In this document: positions 16,250 to 24,108 of the stretch, one piece after another
Layout of the letters: each line of letters opens with the position of its first letter
Position numbering within the stretch: position 1 is the first letter of the stretch
DNA from: Nonomuraea basaltis
Lineage (GTDB): Bacteria > Actinomycetota > Actinomycetes > Streptosporangiales > Streptosporangiaceae
Length of the DNA: 49,189 bases
Assembly (NCBI RefSeq): GCF_005893125.1
Contig: NZ_VCJS01000090.1
Coordinates: 1 to 49,189 of the forward strand
Reading direction: 5' to 3'
Program-made: the position numbers and the translations under genes
Notes under the pieces: generated by a model
Databases searched by the model: none
What the model was told of the DNA's origin: nothing
The model's input: only the letters and a program-made list of their open reading frames with translations

Positions 16250-17005
16250 TCACTTGCGAGCGCTCGCATGCCCCCTGACGAGGTCCTCGACCCGCGCCCG
16301 GAGTGCCAGGAACTCGGGGGTCCGTTTGAGGCCGAGCTCCCGGTGGTCAGCGAGGGGCACCGGAAGCTCGGCCGCCACCCGGCCGGGGTCGGACGTGAGG
16401 ACGATCACGCGCCGCCCGAGCAGCACGGCCTCCTCGACGTCATGGGTGACCATGAGCACGGTCGCGCGGGTGTCCCGCCACACCTGGTGCAGGAAGACCT
16501 GCATGTCCTCCTTGGTCTGGACGTCGAGCGCGCCGAACGGCTCGTCGAGCAGCAGCACGGACGGCTCGCAGGCCAGCGCGCGGGCGATCGCCACCCGCTG
16601 CCGCTGGCCGCCCGACAGCTGCCTGGGCAGGGCGTGGGCGAGCGGCAGCAGGCCCACCTCGGACAGGTACCACTCGACCCGGCGCGCGCGCTCGGCGGCG
16701 GGCAGGGGCATCAGCCGCAGGCCGAACCCGACGTTCTCGGCGACCGTGAGGTACGGGAACAGCGCCCCCGACTGGAACACCAGCCCGCGCTCGGGCCCGG
16801 GTCCGATCACGGGTTCGCCGTCGAGCTCGATCGCACCGCCGCTGATCGGCTCCAGCCCGGCGATCATGCTGAGCAGCGTGGACTTGCCGGAGCCGCTGGC
16901 GCCCACCATGCACACGAAGTCGCCGCGCATCACTTCCAGGCCGATCCCGTCGAGCACCCGGTGGCCGCCGTAGTCCTTGACGACGTCGCGCAGCACGAGC
17001 GTCAT
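16250..17005 (-). CDS. ABC transporter ATPase, probable guanidine importer
   Basis: A 251-residue SsuB/TauB/NrtD-type ATPase. The Walker A is GASGSGKST at about residues 35-43. The Q-loop is LVFQSGALFPYLTV, the signature is LSGGQRQRVAIARAL, and the Walker B is VLLLDEPFGALD, followed by THDVEEA. Its ATG overlaps the permease stop (ATGA). By family it would be called a sulfonate, nitrate or taurine ATPase. The guanidine-I riboswitch and guanidine hydrolase at the operon head instead predict that it powers guanidine uptake (inference from context). It is the last gene of the four-gene leftward operon. Confidence 0.88.
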   Translation of the reverse strand: MTLVLRDVVKDYGGHRVLDGIGLEVMRGDFVCMVGASGSGKSTLLSMIAGLEPISGGAIELDGEPVIGPGPERGLVFQSGALFPYLTVAENVGFGLRLMPLPAAERARRVEWYLSEVGLLPLAHALPRQLSGGQRQRVAIARALACEPSVLLLDEPFGALDVQTKEDMQVFLHQVWRDTRATVLMVTHDVEEAVLLGRRVIVLTSDPGRVAAELPVPLADHRELGLKRTPEFLALRARVEDLVRGHASARK

Positions 17006-17889
17006 CCCGCCCACCTCCCCACCCTTGACCGGGTCAGCCGCAGTCCGACGTCGATGGCCAGGCCGATGACGCCGATCACGACGAGCACCGCGAAGATCCG
17101 GTCGGTCTGGAGGAAGCGCTGGGCGCGGACGATGCGGTAGCCGAGCCCGGACTCGGCGGCGATCAGCTCGGCGACGACCACGAAGTTCCACGCGGCGGCC
17201 GCGTTGACGCGCATCGCGTCGAGCATGCCCGGCAGCGCGTACGGCCAGACGACCTTGCGCAGCACCTCGCCGCCGGTCGCGCCGAGCGTGGCGGCGGCCT
17301 TGCGCAGCTCGCCCGGCACGGTACGGACCGCGTCGGCGGTCATGAGCGTGTTGAAGAACACCACGCCGATGACCAGGATCGCGATCTTGGACGGCTCGCC
17401 GAGGCCGAGCCAGATGATCAGCAGCGGGATGAACGCGGAGGCCGGCATGTACCTCAGCAGCCCGATCACCGGCTCCAGCAGTGCCAGGGCGACCTGGGAC
17501 GTCCCCATGGCCATCCCGAGCGGCACCGAGATCGCCACCGCCAGGCCGAACCCCGCGCCCACCCTGCCCAGGCTGGCGGCGGCGTCCGACAGGAGCTGCC
17601 CGCTCGCCGCCATCTCCGCGAACGCCTGCGCCACGGCGGCGGGCGAGGGCAGGAACGTGGGGTCCACGACGCCGACGGAGCTGACCACCGCCCAGAGCGT
17701 CAGCGGCCCGAGCACCGCCACGGCCCGCAATCCCCACCGGGCCCGCGCGGACAAGGCCTGCCTGCGCGGCCGGCCACGCGGGGCACGCTTGGGCAGCGCC
17801 GGCCAGTCGGCGCGGTCCCCTGCCCGCCGTCCGATCGCCGGCTCCGCACCCATCGTCCGGGCCGCGGCGGCGCGGGCCGGGCCCGTCAC
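17002..17889 (-). CDS. ABC transporter permease, probable guanidine importer
   Basis: A 295-residue SsuC-type inner-membrane permease. The first 45 residues are basic and proline rich. About six hydrophobic helices follow. The EAA-like coupling loop is GELRKAAATLGATGGEVLRKVVWPYALPG, seen at about residues 185-215. The GTG start overlaps the binding protein stop (GTGA), and its stop overlaps the ATPase start. It forms the channel of the importer encoded by the operon. The substrate (guanidine) is assigned from the riboswitch and hydrolase, not from the permease sequence. Confidence 0.87.
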   Translation of the reverse strand: MTGPARAAAARTMGAEPAIGRRAGDRADWPALPKRAPRGRPRRQALSARARWGLRAVAVLGPLTLWAVVSSVGVVDPTFLPSPAAVAQAFAEMAASGQLLSDAAASLGRVGAGFGLAVAISVPLGMAMGTSQVALALLEPVIGLLRYMPASAFIPLLIIWLGLGEPSKIAILVIGVVFFNTLMTADAVRTVPGELRKAAATLGATGGEVLRKVVWPYALPGMLDAMRVNAAAAWNFVVVAELIAAESGLGYRIVRAQRFLQTDRIFAVLVVIGVIGLAIDVGLRLTRSRVGRWAG

Positions 17890-18872
17890 GATGGCGCTCC
17901 CTGGACGAAGCGGCCGTCCAGGAGGCCGTCCAGCGGCGGTTCCTCGTCGGCGAGGCCGGATTCGGTGAGGAAGGTCGCGATCTCCTTGGCCTGCTTCTCC
18001 AGGCTCCCGGAGCTGAACGCCTCCAGGTTGTCGGCCAGGGAGAAGATCGTGGTCCCGGCGTCGTAGTCGGCGTAGTCCTGTTCACTCACCCCCGCCCGCT
18101 TCGCCATGATCGTACGGGCCTCCGCCTTGTTCGCCCCGATCCAGGCCAGCGTGTCGAACCAGGTCTTCACCAGTCCCTGCACGGCCTCGGGCCGGTCGGA
18201 GGCGAGCGAGCGCGACACGACGAGATGGTCAGGAATGGCCCCGGGGAAGTCCTTGGAGGTCGCGATGGCCGTGGCGCCGGGCAGCTCCAGCGCGGTCGTC
18301 GTGAACGGCGCGAACACCCCGACCGCGTCCACCTGCCCCGCCTTGAACGCGGCCGCCGCCGCGTCCGTGGGCAGCGGCTTGAACGTGATGTCGGCCGGCG
18401 TGAGCCCAGCCTTGCGCAGGGCGAGCAGCAGCAGGTAGTGGTCCACGGTCCCCTGCTCGGCGGCGACCGCCTTGCCCTTGAGCTGCGCCACCGACGTGAT
18501 CCCGGGTCTGGCGATGATCTGGTCGTTGCCGGTGGAGTTGTCGTTCACCAGCACGACCGTCTGCTTGGCGCCACCGGAGATCGAGGCGAGCGTGTCGTTC
18601 AGGGTCTGGCTGTTGGCGTCGATGTTCCCGGTGGCCAGGGCGGTGAGGCTGTCGGTGTAGCTGTCGAAGTACTTCAGCTCGACCTCCACCCCGTTCTTGG
18701 CGAACAGCCCCTTCTCCTGGGCGATCTGCCACGGGAACCAGCCGGGCCAGGCGGAGAAGCCGAGGGTGACGGGCTTGCCGGCGGAGCCGGTGGCGGCGGG
18801 CGTGGACGGGGTTCCCCCGGAGCAGGCCGTGCAGAGGGCCAGCAGGGCGGCGATCAGAAGCCGGCGGGTCAT
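17886..18872 (-). CDS. SsuA/NMT1-like substrate-binding lipoprotein, probable guanidine binder
   Basis: A 328-residue periplasmic-type binding protein. A signal sequence ends in a lipobox-like LCTAC at about residues 13-17, so the mature protein should be lipid-anchored. The body has the SsuA/NMT1 features GFSAWPGWFPWQIAQEKGLF, DSYTDSLTALATGNID and VVLVNDNSTGNDQII. The start ATG 18872 overlaps the hydrolase stop (ATGA); the frame is open well upstream, but only this start yields a signal peptide. It delivers substrate to the permease. Family members bind sulfonates, taurine or thiamine precursors; here guanidine is predicted from the operon. Confidence 0.87.
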   Translation of the reverse strand: MTRRLLIAALLALCTACSGGTPSTPAATGSAGKPVTLGFSAWPGWFPWQIAQEKGLFAKNGVEVELKYFDSYTDSLTALATGNIDANSQTLNDTLASISGGAKQTVVLVNDNSTGNDQIIARPGITSVAQLKGKAVAAEQGTVDHYLLLLALRKAGLTPADITFKPLPTDAAAAAFKAGQVDAVGVFAPFTTTALELPGATAIATSKDFPGAIPDHLVVSRSLASDRPEAVQGLVKTWFDTLAWIGANKAEARTIMAKRAGVSEQDYADYDAGTTIFSLADNLEAFSSGSLEKQAKEIATFLTESGLADEEPPLDGLLDGRFVQGAPS

Positions 18873-20008
18873 GACGCGGCCTCCTTCCTCTTCGACGGCA
18901 GGTGGCCGGAGCGGACCAGGCAGCCGAGTGTGTCGCAGATGACGCGGGTGGCGATCAGGGAGGTGATGTCGGCGTTGTCGTACGGTGGGCTGCATTCGAC
19001 CACCTCGATGCCGGCCAGCGGCGCGGCGTCGGCGATGATCTGGATGAACTTGAGCACCTCGCGCGGCAGGAACCCGCCGGGCTCGGGCCAGCCGGTGCCC
19101 GGCACGAACGCGGCGTCCAGGCAGTCCACGTCGAACGACAGCCACACGGCCTCCGCGTTGCGCCAGGCCACCTCGAGCGCCCGCTCGGCGGCGGCCTCGA
19201 TGCCCATCTCGACGCAGTCCGTGACCGTCATGATCGTGGTGCCGCGCTCGCGCCCCACTTTCACGCCGGGCCGGGGCGCCTGCCAGCCGCCGATGCCGAT
19301 CTGCACCAGGTTCTCCGGGGGCACGTTCGGGAGGTCGGTGGCGTGGAACCACGGCGTCGTGTGCATGCGCTCGTCGAGGTCGGTCTCCTGGGTGTCGACG
19401 TGCCGGTCGAAGTGGATGATCCCGAGGTTGCCGGACAGGTGCTCGGCGACGCCGCGCACCGTGGGATAGCCGATCGAGTGGTCGCCGCCCAGGACGACGG
19501 GGAACGCGCCGCTGGCGTACACGTGGGACACGGCCTTGGAGATCTGGTCGAAGGTCTTCTCGATGTTGCCGGGGATCGTGAAGATGTCGCCGAGGTCGGC
19601 GATCGTGATCGACTCGCGCAGGTCCACGCCCAGCTCGAAGCTGTAGGGGCCGTACAGGGCGGAGATCCGGCGCATGCCCTGCGGCCCGAACCGGGTGCCG
19701 GGGCGGTAGGTGGTGCCGCCGTCGAACGGGGCGCCGAGCACGGCCACGTCGTAGTCGCCGCACGTGCGCACGTCCTCGACGTACGGGGCCTTGAGGAAGG
19801 TGTTGATGCCCGCGAAGTGGGGCAGCTCTCCGCGCGAGAAGGTCGGGATGCGCCGGTCCACGATGGAGTCGGCGCCCTGCAGGCCCAGCTCCAGCGCGCG
19901 GGCCACCTCGCGGTCCCAGGCGGTGGTGGGCAGCTCGGCCTCGCGCTCGACGGCGAAGCGGGCCTCGGGTCCGTAGTCCTCGTGGAGCTTGCGGGGGTGC
20001 CAATGCAT
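18869..20008 (-). CDS. gdmH: Guanidine hydrolase (arginase/agmatinase superfamily)
   Basis: A 379-residue ureohydrolase that probably splits guanidine to urea and ammonia. The binuclear metal ligands are all present: His177 in GGDHS, Asp201/His203/Asp205 in HFDRHVDTQ, and Asp293/Asp295 in SFDVDCLD. An N-terminal extension of about 85 residues (with SRGELPHFAGINTFLKAPY) and DRHVDTQ in place of the usual DAHxD distinguish it from agmatinase and resemble the guanidine hydrolase group. The guanidine-I riboswitch 31 bases upstream of its ATG strongly supports the substrate. The first ATG has GGAG five bases ahead. Known members use nickel loaded by HypA/HypB-like chaperones; none is encoded in this window. 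Confidence 0.85.
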   Translation of the reverse strand: MHWHPRKLHEDYGPEARFAVEREAELPTTAWDREVARALELGLQGADSIVDRRIPTFSRGELPHFAGINTFLKAPYVEDVRTCGDYDVAVLGAPFDGGTTYRPGTRFGPQGMRRISALYGPYSFELGVDLRESITIADLGDIFTIPGNIEKTFDQISKAVSHVYASGAFPVVLGGDHSIGYPTVRGVAEHLSGNLGIIHFDRHVDTQETDLDERMHTTPWFHATDLPNVPPENLVQIGIGGWQAPRPGVKVGRERGTTIMTVTDCVEMGIEAAAERALEVAWRNAEAVWLSFDVDCLDAAFVPGTGWPEPGGFLPREVLKFIQIIADAAPLAGIEVVECSPPYDNADITSLIATRVICDTLGCLVRSGHLPSKRKEAAS

Positions 20009-20039
20009 TCGAGCTCCGGATGATCGTTGCCCGGCCGGA

Positions 20040-20147
20040 AGGCAGCCAAGCGGTGGCTGACCTCCCGGGCTTTTGTCCCGCCGTGGAGCGGCCCAAGGCC
20101 GCCTGCACCTCTTGGACCAGGCCCGGTGGAATCCGGCGGAACCCTAG
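20040..20147 (-). ncRNA. Guanidine-I (ykkC) riboswitch
   Basis: Read leftward, the conserved elements occur in order: CTAGGGTTCCG at 20147-20137, GCCTGGTCCAAGAGGTGC at about 20121-20104, a GGCC(TT)GGGCC-type helix, then GGGACAAAAGCCCGGGAGG at 20079-20061. These are the hallmark ykkC aptamer segments, with ACAAAAGCCCGGGAG essentially exact. Immediately downstream a 6-bp hairpin (CAGCCA/TGGCTG, 20043-20059) precedes the hydrolase start by about 35 bases. There is no U-tract, so control may be at translation or by a factor-dependent terminator. It should switch the downstream hydrolase and importer on when guanidine is present. Confidence 0.93.
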
Positions 20148-20301
20148 ATGCGCCTCACGCTGTCGGTGAGTCCCCTTCAGTGGACTGCCGACCTGTTTCG
20201 CCGCCGTGAACAACACGTTCCAGTTCGCTTACCGCGCCCGCGACGCCGAGCACCTCCCACCCGGTTGCTTCGAGAACTTCTCCACCTACCGGCTCTGCTG
20301 A
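20148..20301 (+). other. Coding-like fragment opposite the riboswitch leader, frameshifted
   Basis: On the plus strand, an ATG at 20148 opens a frame with strongly GC-biased third positions (MRLTLSVSPLQWTADLFRR). From about 20206 a second frame carries the same bias to a TGA at 20301; it begins NNTFQFAYRARDAEHLPPGC and ends ENFSTYRLC. In that second frame almost every third base is G or C. This suggests the decayed or frameshifted tail of a gene, or a small peptide gene. It overlaps the end of the propeller gene by 16 bases on the opposite strand. I do not recognise the protein. Confidence 0.3.
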
Positions 20302-22295
20302 TACCGGTACAACCGGGGCCCTTCCGCGAAGTAGACGTCTCCCGACCTGTGCACCGCGAGCTGGTGCACAGGTCCCTGCCTGAGCACGGCATGCCGCCCG
20401 GTCAGCAGGTTCAGTGAGAACACCTCCCTGCCCGCGTGCGCCCCGTAGAGCTGGTGGTCACGTGGGTTGAGCGCCAGCTGCCCGCTCGCGCTCCTGCTGT
20501 CCGACAGCGTCACTCGCTTGATCACCTTGCGGGCGTGGGTGCCGACGGCGAACACCTCTCCGCCCGCGATGCCCCACAGCCTCCCCAGCGAGTCGAAGGC
20601 GAGCGCCGGGATCGCGGGCTTGCCGGGGGCGGGGACCATCTCCCAGAGCAGCCTGTTCTCCCGTACCGACCAGGCGAACAGCTTGGCCTCCGGCTGGGTG
20701 GGCGGGGTGGCGGACTGGCCGCTGTAGATCGAGGTGCCGCCGTAGACGACGCCGTCGCGGTAGGCGAGCGAGACGATGGACTGATCCTTGATCACGTTGC
20801 GCTCGGCATGCTTCAGCGTCCCGGCCTTCGTGTCCCAGATGGCCAGGACGCCGCCGAGGTGACCGAGGTCGGGCATGGTGCCGACGGCGAGATAGCGGCC
20901 GGCGGAGACCATGGCCCTGGGCCTGATCTGCTTGTCGGCGGCGAAGTCGAACAGCCTGGCCGGATTGGGCGCGGGCCCCGGTTCGGGGCTGGGCGAGTAC
21001 TCGGTGCTGTTCCACGGCAGCCCCGGGTCGTAGGAATAGGTCCTGGCCTCCGGATAGGCGCCGATGTAGAGCTTGCCGTCGTGCGTGACCATGTCCTCGC
21101 TCTGCGAGAACGTGTGGAACTCCGCGACCTTGCCGGTCCCGGGGTCCAGCGCGGCGAAGCCGCCGTTGAGGAAGCCGCCGGCGTACATGCGCCGGTCGGG
21201 CCCCTCCGACAGGGCCGTGACGTCGATCGGCTCGCCCTTGATCCCCGACTGGACGAACGACTTGGCGCCGGTCTGCGGATTGTAGCGGAACATCATGCCG
21301 CGCCAGAGCAGGCCGACGATGCTTTTGCCGGGGTAGTCGGGCAGCCCGAGCTCGGCCCAGCCGATGCCCCGGGTGTTCGCCACCCGGCCGGTGATCGGCA
21401 CGCCGGTGGGCGTCGTGGTACGGCTGCGCGGGTCGTAGCGGACCAGCTCACCGCCCTTGACGAGGTAGACCCGCCCCTCCTCGTCCGGCGGCGAGACGTC
21501 CAGGCCGTGTGCCGGATCGATCTTGTCGGCCCACTGGCCCGCCGCGATGTCCCACACGTGGAGAGGCCCGGGGCTCGCCGCGCCGTAGCGCACAAAGAGG
21601 AAGCCCGCGGCCACGTTCACGTCGTAGGCCCATTTGCCCGTCGGGTCCAGGCCCTCCGGCGTGGGCAGCCGCTTGATCGCACCGCTGGCGGCGTCGATCT
21701 CGAAGACGGCGGCGGGAGCCTCCGTGCCGGCGTAGATCTTGCCGCCCGCGTAGGAGACGCTGCGGATGTAGGCGTGCGACGGGGAGATCTTGCCGTAGTC
21801 GCGCACGCCCGAAGCCGGGTCGTAGCCGAACAGCCGGCCGCCCGGCGAGGTGCCGCCGTAGACCGTGGCGCCCTCGCCCGCGGCCACGGACCAGATGAAG
21901 TCCTCCGACGCGAGCGGGCGGCCGACGTCCTTGACGCCGTCCTGCTCGGTCCAGCGGAACAGGTGCGCGCCGCCGTACGCGCCCGCGTACACGCTGCCGT
22001 CGGGAGTGGCGTCCACCGCCCACGATCCGGGCGCGCCCGGCAGGTCGAAGCGGCCCACCTCGGCCCCGGTCGCCGGATCGACCGCGTTGAGGTGCGCGGG
22101 TGCGCCGGAGGAGGCCGCCCAGAGCACGGTCTTGCCGCCGGGACCGGGCGCGACCGTGCCGCCGAGCAAGAGCACGTCCTGCAGGGGGACGCCCAGCTCG
22201 GTGATCGCGCCCTGGTCCGCGCTCGCCGGCGGAGCCACGGCCGGCACGAGGGTCATCGCCAACCCGGCGATGAGTAATTTTCTAATTAAGGCCAT
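20286..22295 (-). CDS. Secreted beta-propeller (PQQ/quinoprotein-like repeat) protein
   Basis: A 669-residue exported protein. The signal peptide is at residues 1-26 (MALIRKLLIAGLAMTLVPA, cleavage near PASA-DQ). The mature part is a series of beta-propeller blades with recurring G-x-VY/IY-G-G turns (GSVYAGAYGG, ATVYGGTSPGG, GKIYAGTEAP, RRMYAGGFLNGG, GVVYGGTSIYSG). It has no PQQ-dehydrogenase active-site motifs, so it is probably a binding or structural module, or a polysaccharide or lactone-related enzyme. The start is fixed by the signal peptide and by a TAGATT -10 six bases ahead of the ATG. An ATTACGGTC operator overlaps that promoter, placing the gene in the same regulon as the amidohydrolases on the other side. 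Confidence 0.85.
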   Translation of the reverse strand: MALIRKLLIAGLAMTLVPAVAPPASADQGAITELGVPLQDVLLLGGTVAPGPGGKTVLWAASSGAPAHLNAVDPATGAEVGRFDLPGAPGSWAVDATPDGSVYAGAYGGAHLFRWTEQDGVKDVGRPLASEDFIWSVAAGEGATVYGGTSPGGRLFGYDPASGVRDYGKISPSHAYIRSVSYAGGKIYAGTEAPAAVFEIDAASGAIKRLPTPEGLDPTGKWAYDVNVAAGFLFVRYGAASPGPLHVWDIAAGQWADKIDPAHGLDVSPPDEEGRVYLVKGGELVRYDPRSRTTTPTGVPITGRVANTRGIGWAELGLPDYPGKSIVGLLWRGMMFRYNPQTGAKSFVQSGIKGEPIDVTALSEGPDRRMYAGGFLNGGFAALDPGTGKVAEFHTFSQSEDMVTHDGKLYIGAYPEARTYSYDPGLPWNSTEYSPSPEPGPAPNPARLFDFAADKQIRPRAMVSAGRYLAVGTMPDLGHLGGVLAIWDTKAGTLKHAERNVIKDQSIVSLAYRDGVVYGGTSIYSGQSATPPTQPEAKLFAWSVRENRLLWEMVPAPGKPAIPALAFDSLGRLWGIAGGEVFAVGTHARKVIKRVTLSDSRSASGQLALNPRDHQLYGAHAGREVFSLNLLTGRHAVLRQGPVHQLAVHRSGDVYFAEGPRLYRYQQSR

Positions 22296-22307
22296 GACCG
22301 TAATCTA
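22285..22307 (-). promoter_or_regulatory. Leaderless promoter and operator site A of the propeller gene
   Basis: On the minus strand TAGATT (22307-22302) is followed by six bases and the ATG at 22295. The operator on the plus strand is ATTAAGGCC (22285-22293), two bases, GACCGTAAT (22296-22304). The arms match a palindrome of ATTACGGTC at 7 of 9 and 9 of 9 positions. The strong half covers the -10 end and the start point, as expected of repression. Confidence 0.65.
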
Positions 22308-22337
22308 GAAACCCGTAGAGCCTGCGTCAAGACATGC

Positions 22338-22357
22338 ATTACGGTCTTATCCGAATC
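22338..22357. promoter_or_regulatory. Operator site B in the propeller/amidohydrolase divergent region
   Basis: A perfect half-site ATTACGGTC at 22338-22346 is followed after two bases by a poor second half (ATCCGAATC, 4 of 9). It lies 31-51 bases upstream of the propeller -10, so it may be an auxiliary or activating site. Confidence 0.5.
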
Positions 22358-22433
22358 TAAGACACCGCGAGGTCACGAAGTGACGGCCGAGAGAGATCGG
22401 AGCATAGGCGCACCTCGCGTTCCTTGCTGATCA

Positions 22434-22453
22434 ATTTTGGCCCAGACCGTAAC
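22434..22453. promoter_or_regulatory. Operator site C ahead of the amidohydrolase pair
   Basis: ATTTTGGCC at 22434-22442, CA, then GACCGTAAC at 22445-22453. The right half is nearly perfect and the left matches 6 of 9. It overlaps a possible -10 (TAACCT, 22450-22455) for the rightward amidohydrolase genes. Confidence 0.6.
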
Positions 22454-22478
22454 CTTATGTGCGCTGTTCGTCAATGGC

Positions 22479-23336
22479 ATGATGGCCGGCATGGCGATTA
22501 AGGATGGGGCCGGTATTCCTTTCGACGCTTGGCGGCTGGTGGGCGGGCTGGAGGTGGCGCTCGACGTGGACGTGCTGTTCGGGGCGTACCCGGACCGCGA
22601 CGGGCCGCCCGGCACCCCCGATTCGGTGCTCGCGCTGCTGAGCCGCCACCGCATCCGGGCGGCGGCGGTGGCGAACCTGCGGGCGGCGCTGTTCGATGTC
22701 CGGTCGGGCAACGACGAGTTGCTCGCGCCGGCCTCCCCGCCTCCCGCGACCGGCGCAGGCACTGCGACGGCGGTTCCCGTGAGCGGCGCATCCCCGCCGG
22801 AGGTCGTTCCCGTGGGCGCCGTGGACCTGCGCGACCCGATCGGCGCGGCCCGCGAGCTGGACCGGCTGGCGGCGGCGGGCGTCAGAGCCGTCCGGTTGTT
22901 CCCCGACGAGCAGGGCGTGGAGGCGGGATTCCCGTCCGTCCGGCACGTCGCCCGGCAGGCGGCACGGCTCGGGCTGGCGGTGCTCACCGGCGGTGACGTG
23001 CGCAGATTCTGGCAGCCCTTCGCCGGGCTCGGCGCCACCGTGGTCTTCCTCGACACGCACTTCTACCACCTGGGCGACTTCCTGGTCGCCGCCGCGGACG
23101 AGCCGGGCTTCCACACCTCCACCCGCCTGCTCAACTCCCCCGACGCACTGGAGCTCGCCGTCGCCGAGCTCGGCGCGGACCGCCTGCTGTACGGCTCGCG
23201 CACCCCCCACTACGAGCCCCTCGTCCCCCTTCTGCGCCTGGCCACCAGCGGCCTGAAGCCGGCGGAGATCGCCGCCGTGGCGGGCGGCAACGCGAGCAGG
23301 CTCCTGTCATCCGAGTCCACGAGGAGGCCGCTGTAG
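22479..23336 (+). CDS. Amidohydrolase-2-like TIM-barrel protein (atypical)
   Basis: About 285 residues. The C-terminal two thirds look like an amidohydrolase-2 TIM barrel: VRAVRLFPDEQGVEAGF, LAVLTGGDVRRFWQPFAG, VVFLDTHFYHLGDF and a final ELGADRLLYGSRTPHYEPL block where the family normally has FGSDxP. The N-terminal metal motif HxH is not evident, and an alanine/proline linker (LLAPASPPPATGAG) interrupts the first third. It may therefore be a partner of, or a diverged relative of, the next gene, whose start overlaps its stop by one base. Starts at 22479, 22482 and 22491 are all possible; none has a clear ribosome site. It is under operator site C. Confidence 0.7.
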   Translation: MMAGMAIKDGAGIPFDAWRLVGGLEVALDVDVLFGAYPDRDGPPGTPDSVLALLSRHRIRAAAVANLRAALFDVRSGNDELLAPASPPPATGAGTATAVPVSGASPPEVVPVGAVDLRDPIGAARELDRLAAAGVRAVRLFPDEQGVEAGFPSVRHVARQAARLGLAVLTGGDVRRFWQPFAGLGATVVFLDTHFYHLGDFLVAAADEPGFHTSTRLLNSPDALELAVAELGADRLLYGSRTPHYEPLVPLLRLATSGLKPAEIAAVAGGNASRLLSSESTRRPL

Positions 23337-24094
23337 TGATCATCGACGTGCACGCCCACTGGGGACCGTGGTTCTTCACCATGGACGTGGCCGAGGCCAA
23401 TCTGGCCACCATGGACCGCTACGGCATCGACCAGGCGATCGTCTCGGCCACCGAGTCCGTCATCTACGACGCGCCCGCGGGCAACCGCGCCCTGGCCTCA
23501 TACCTGGAGACGCAGGACCGCCTCCTCGGCTACGTCACGGTCAACCCGCGCCGTCTGCGCGAGGCGGAGGAGGACCTGCGGGCGTACCTGCCGGGCGGCA
23601 GGTTCGTCGGCGTCAAGATCCACACCGACTACACGGGCTCGCCGATCGCCTCGCCCCAGCTCCGCGAGGCGCTGACGCTGGTCGCCGGGACCGGCCGTCC
23701 GGCGCTCGTGCACACCTGGGGCACCTCGGTGCTCGACCTGGCCGGTCTCTGCCTGGACATCCCGGGCCTGCGGGTGATCGCCGGGCACATGGGCGCGGAC
23801 GGGTTCAGGCACGCGATCGAGGCCGCCGGCGCCTGCGACCGCCTCTACCTGGAGCCCTGCTGGTCGCACGCCCCGGCGGGCCGCATCGCCGAGGTGGTCG
23901 CGGGCGTGGACCCGGGCCGGCTCCTCTTCGGCACCGACGCGACCCTGATCGATCCGTCGTCGGCGTTCGGGGCGGTCGCGGCGGCGGACCTCGACGGCGA
24001 GACCGCGGAACGGATCGCCTGGCGCAACGCCGCGGACCTCTTCCAGATCCAGCCGCGATCCTGCCGGACCTCGGATCCGGGCCGCAGACTCTAG
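23336..24094 (+). CDS. Amidohydrolase-2 family metal-dependent hydrolase
   Basis: A 252-residue amidohydrolase with the metal motif DVHAHWG at residues 4-10. Other family motifs are FVGVKIHTDYTG, ALVHTWGT, GLRVIAGHMGADGF and LLFGTDATLIDPSSAF (the last carrying the conserved aspartate). Such enzymes hydrolyse lactones or amides or decarboxylate acids in the cytoplasm. The GTG start shares one base with the previous stop and has a GAGGAGG ribosome site. The C-terminal 15 residues are hydrophilic and not conserved-looking. With the preceding gene it forms a two-gene rightward transcript, convergent with the DapA-like gene, under operator site C. The substrate is unknown. Confidence 0.87.
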   Translation: MIIDVHAHWGPWFFTMDVAEANLATMDRYGIDQAIVSATESVIYDAPAGNRALASYLETQDRLLGYVTVNPRRLREAEEDLRAYLPGGRFVGVKIHTDYTGSPIASPQLREALTLVAGTGRPALVHTWGTSVLDLAGLCLDIPGLRVIAGHMGADGFRHAIEAAGACDRLYLEPCWSHAPAGRIAEVVAGVDPGRLLFGTDATLIDPSSAFGAVAAADLDGETAERIAWRNAADLFQIQPRSCRTSDPGRRL

Positions 24095-24108
24095 ATCCGG
24101 CCGTCGCA

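Noticed and set aside
16250..18872. Sulfonate/taurine or nitrate importer
   Set aside because: Only family-level similarity supports this; the operon's riboswitch points to guanidine and there is no sulfonatase or nitrate reductase nearby.
18869..20008. Annotation as agmatinase or arginase
   Set aside because: The guanidine-I riboswitch, N-terminal extension and DRHVD variant favour guanidine hydrolase; agmatinase remains the fallback if the enzyme test fails.
20286..22295. PQQ-dependent dehydrogenase
   Set aside because: Propeller blades are present, but the PQQ-binding and catalytic motifs are not seen.
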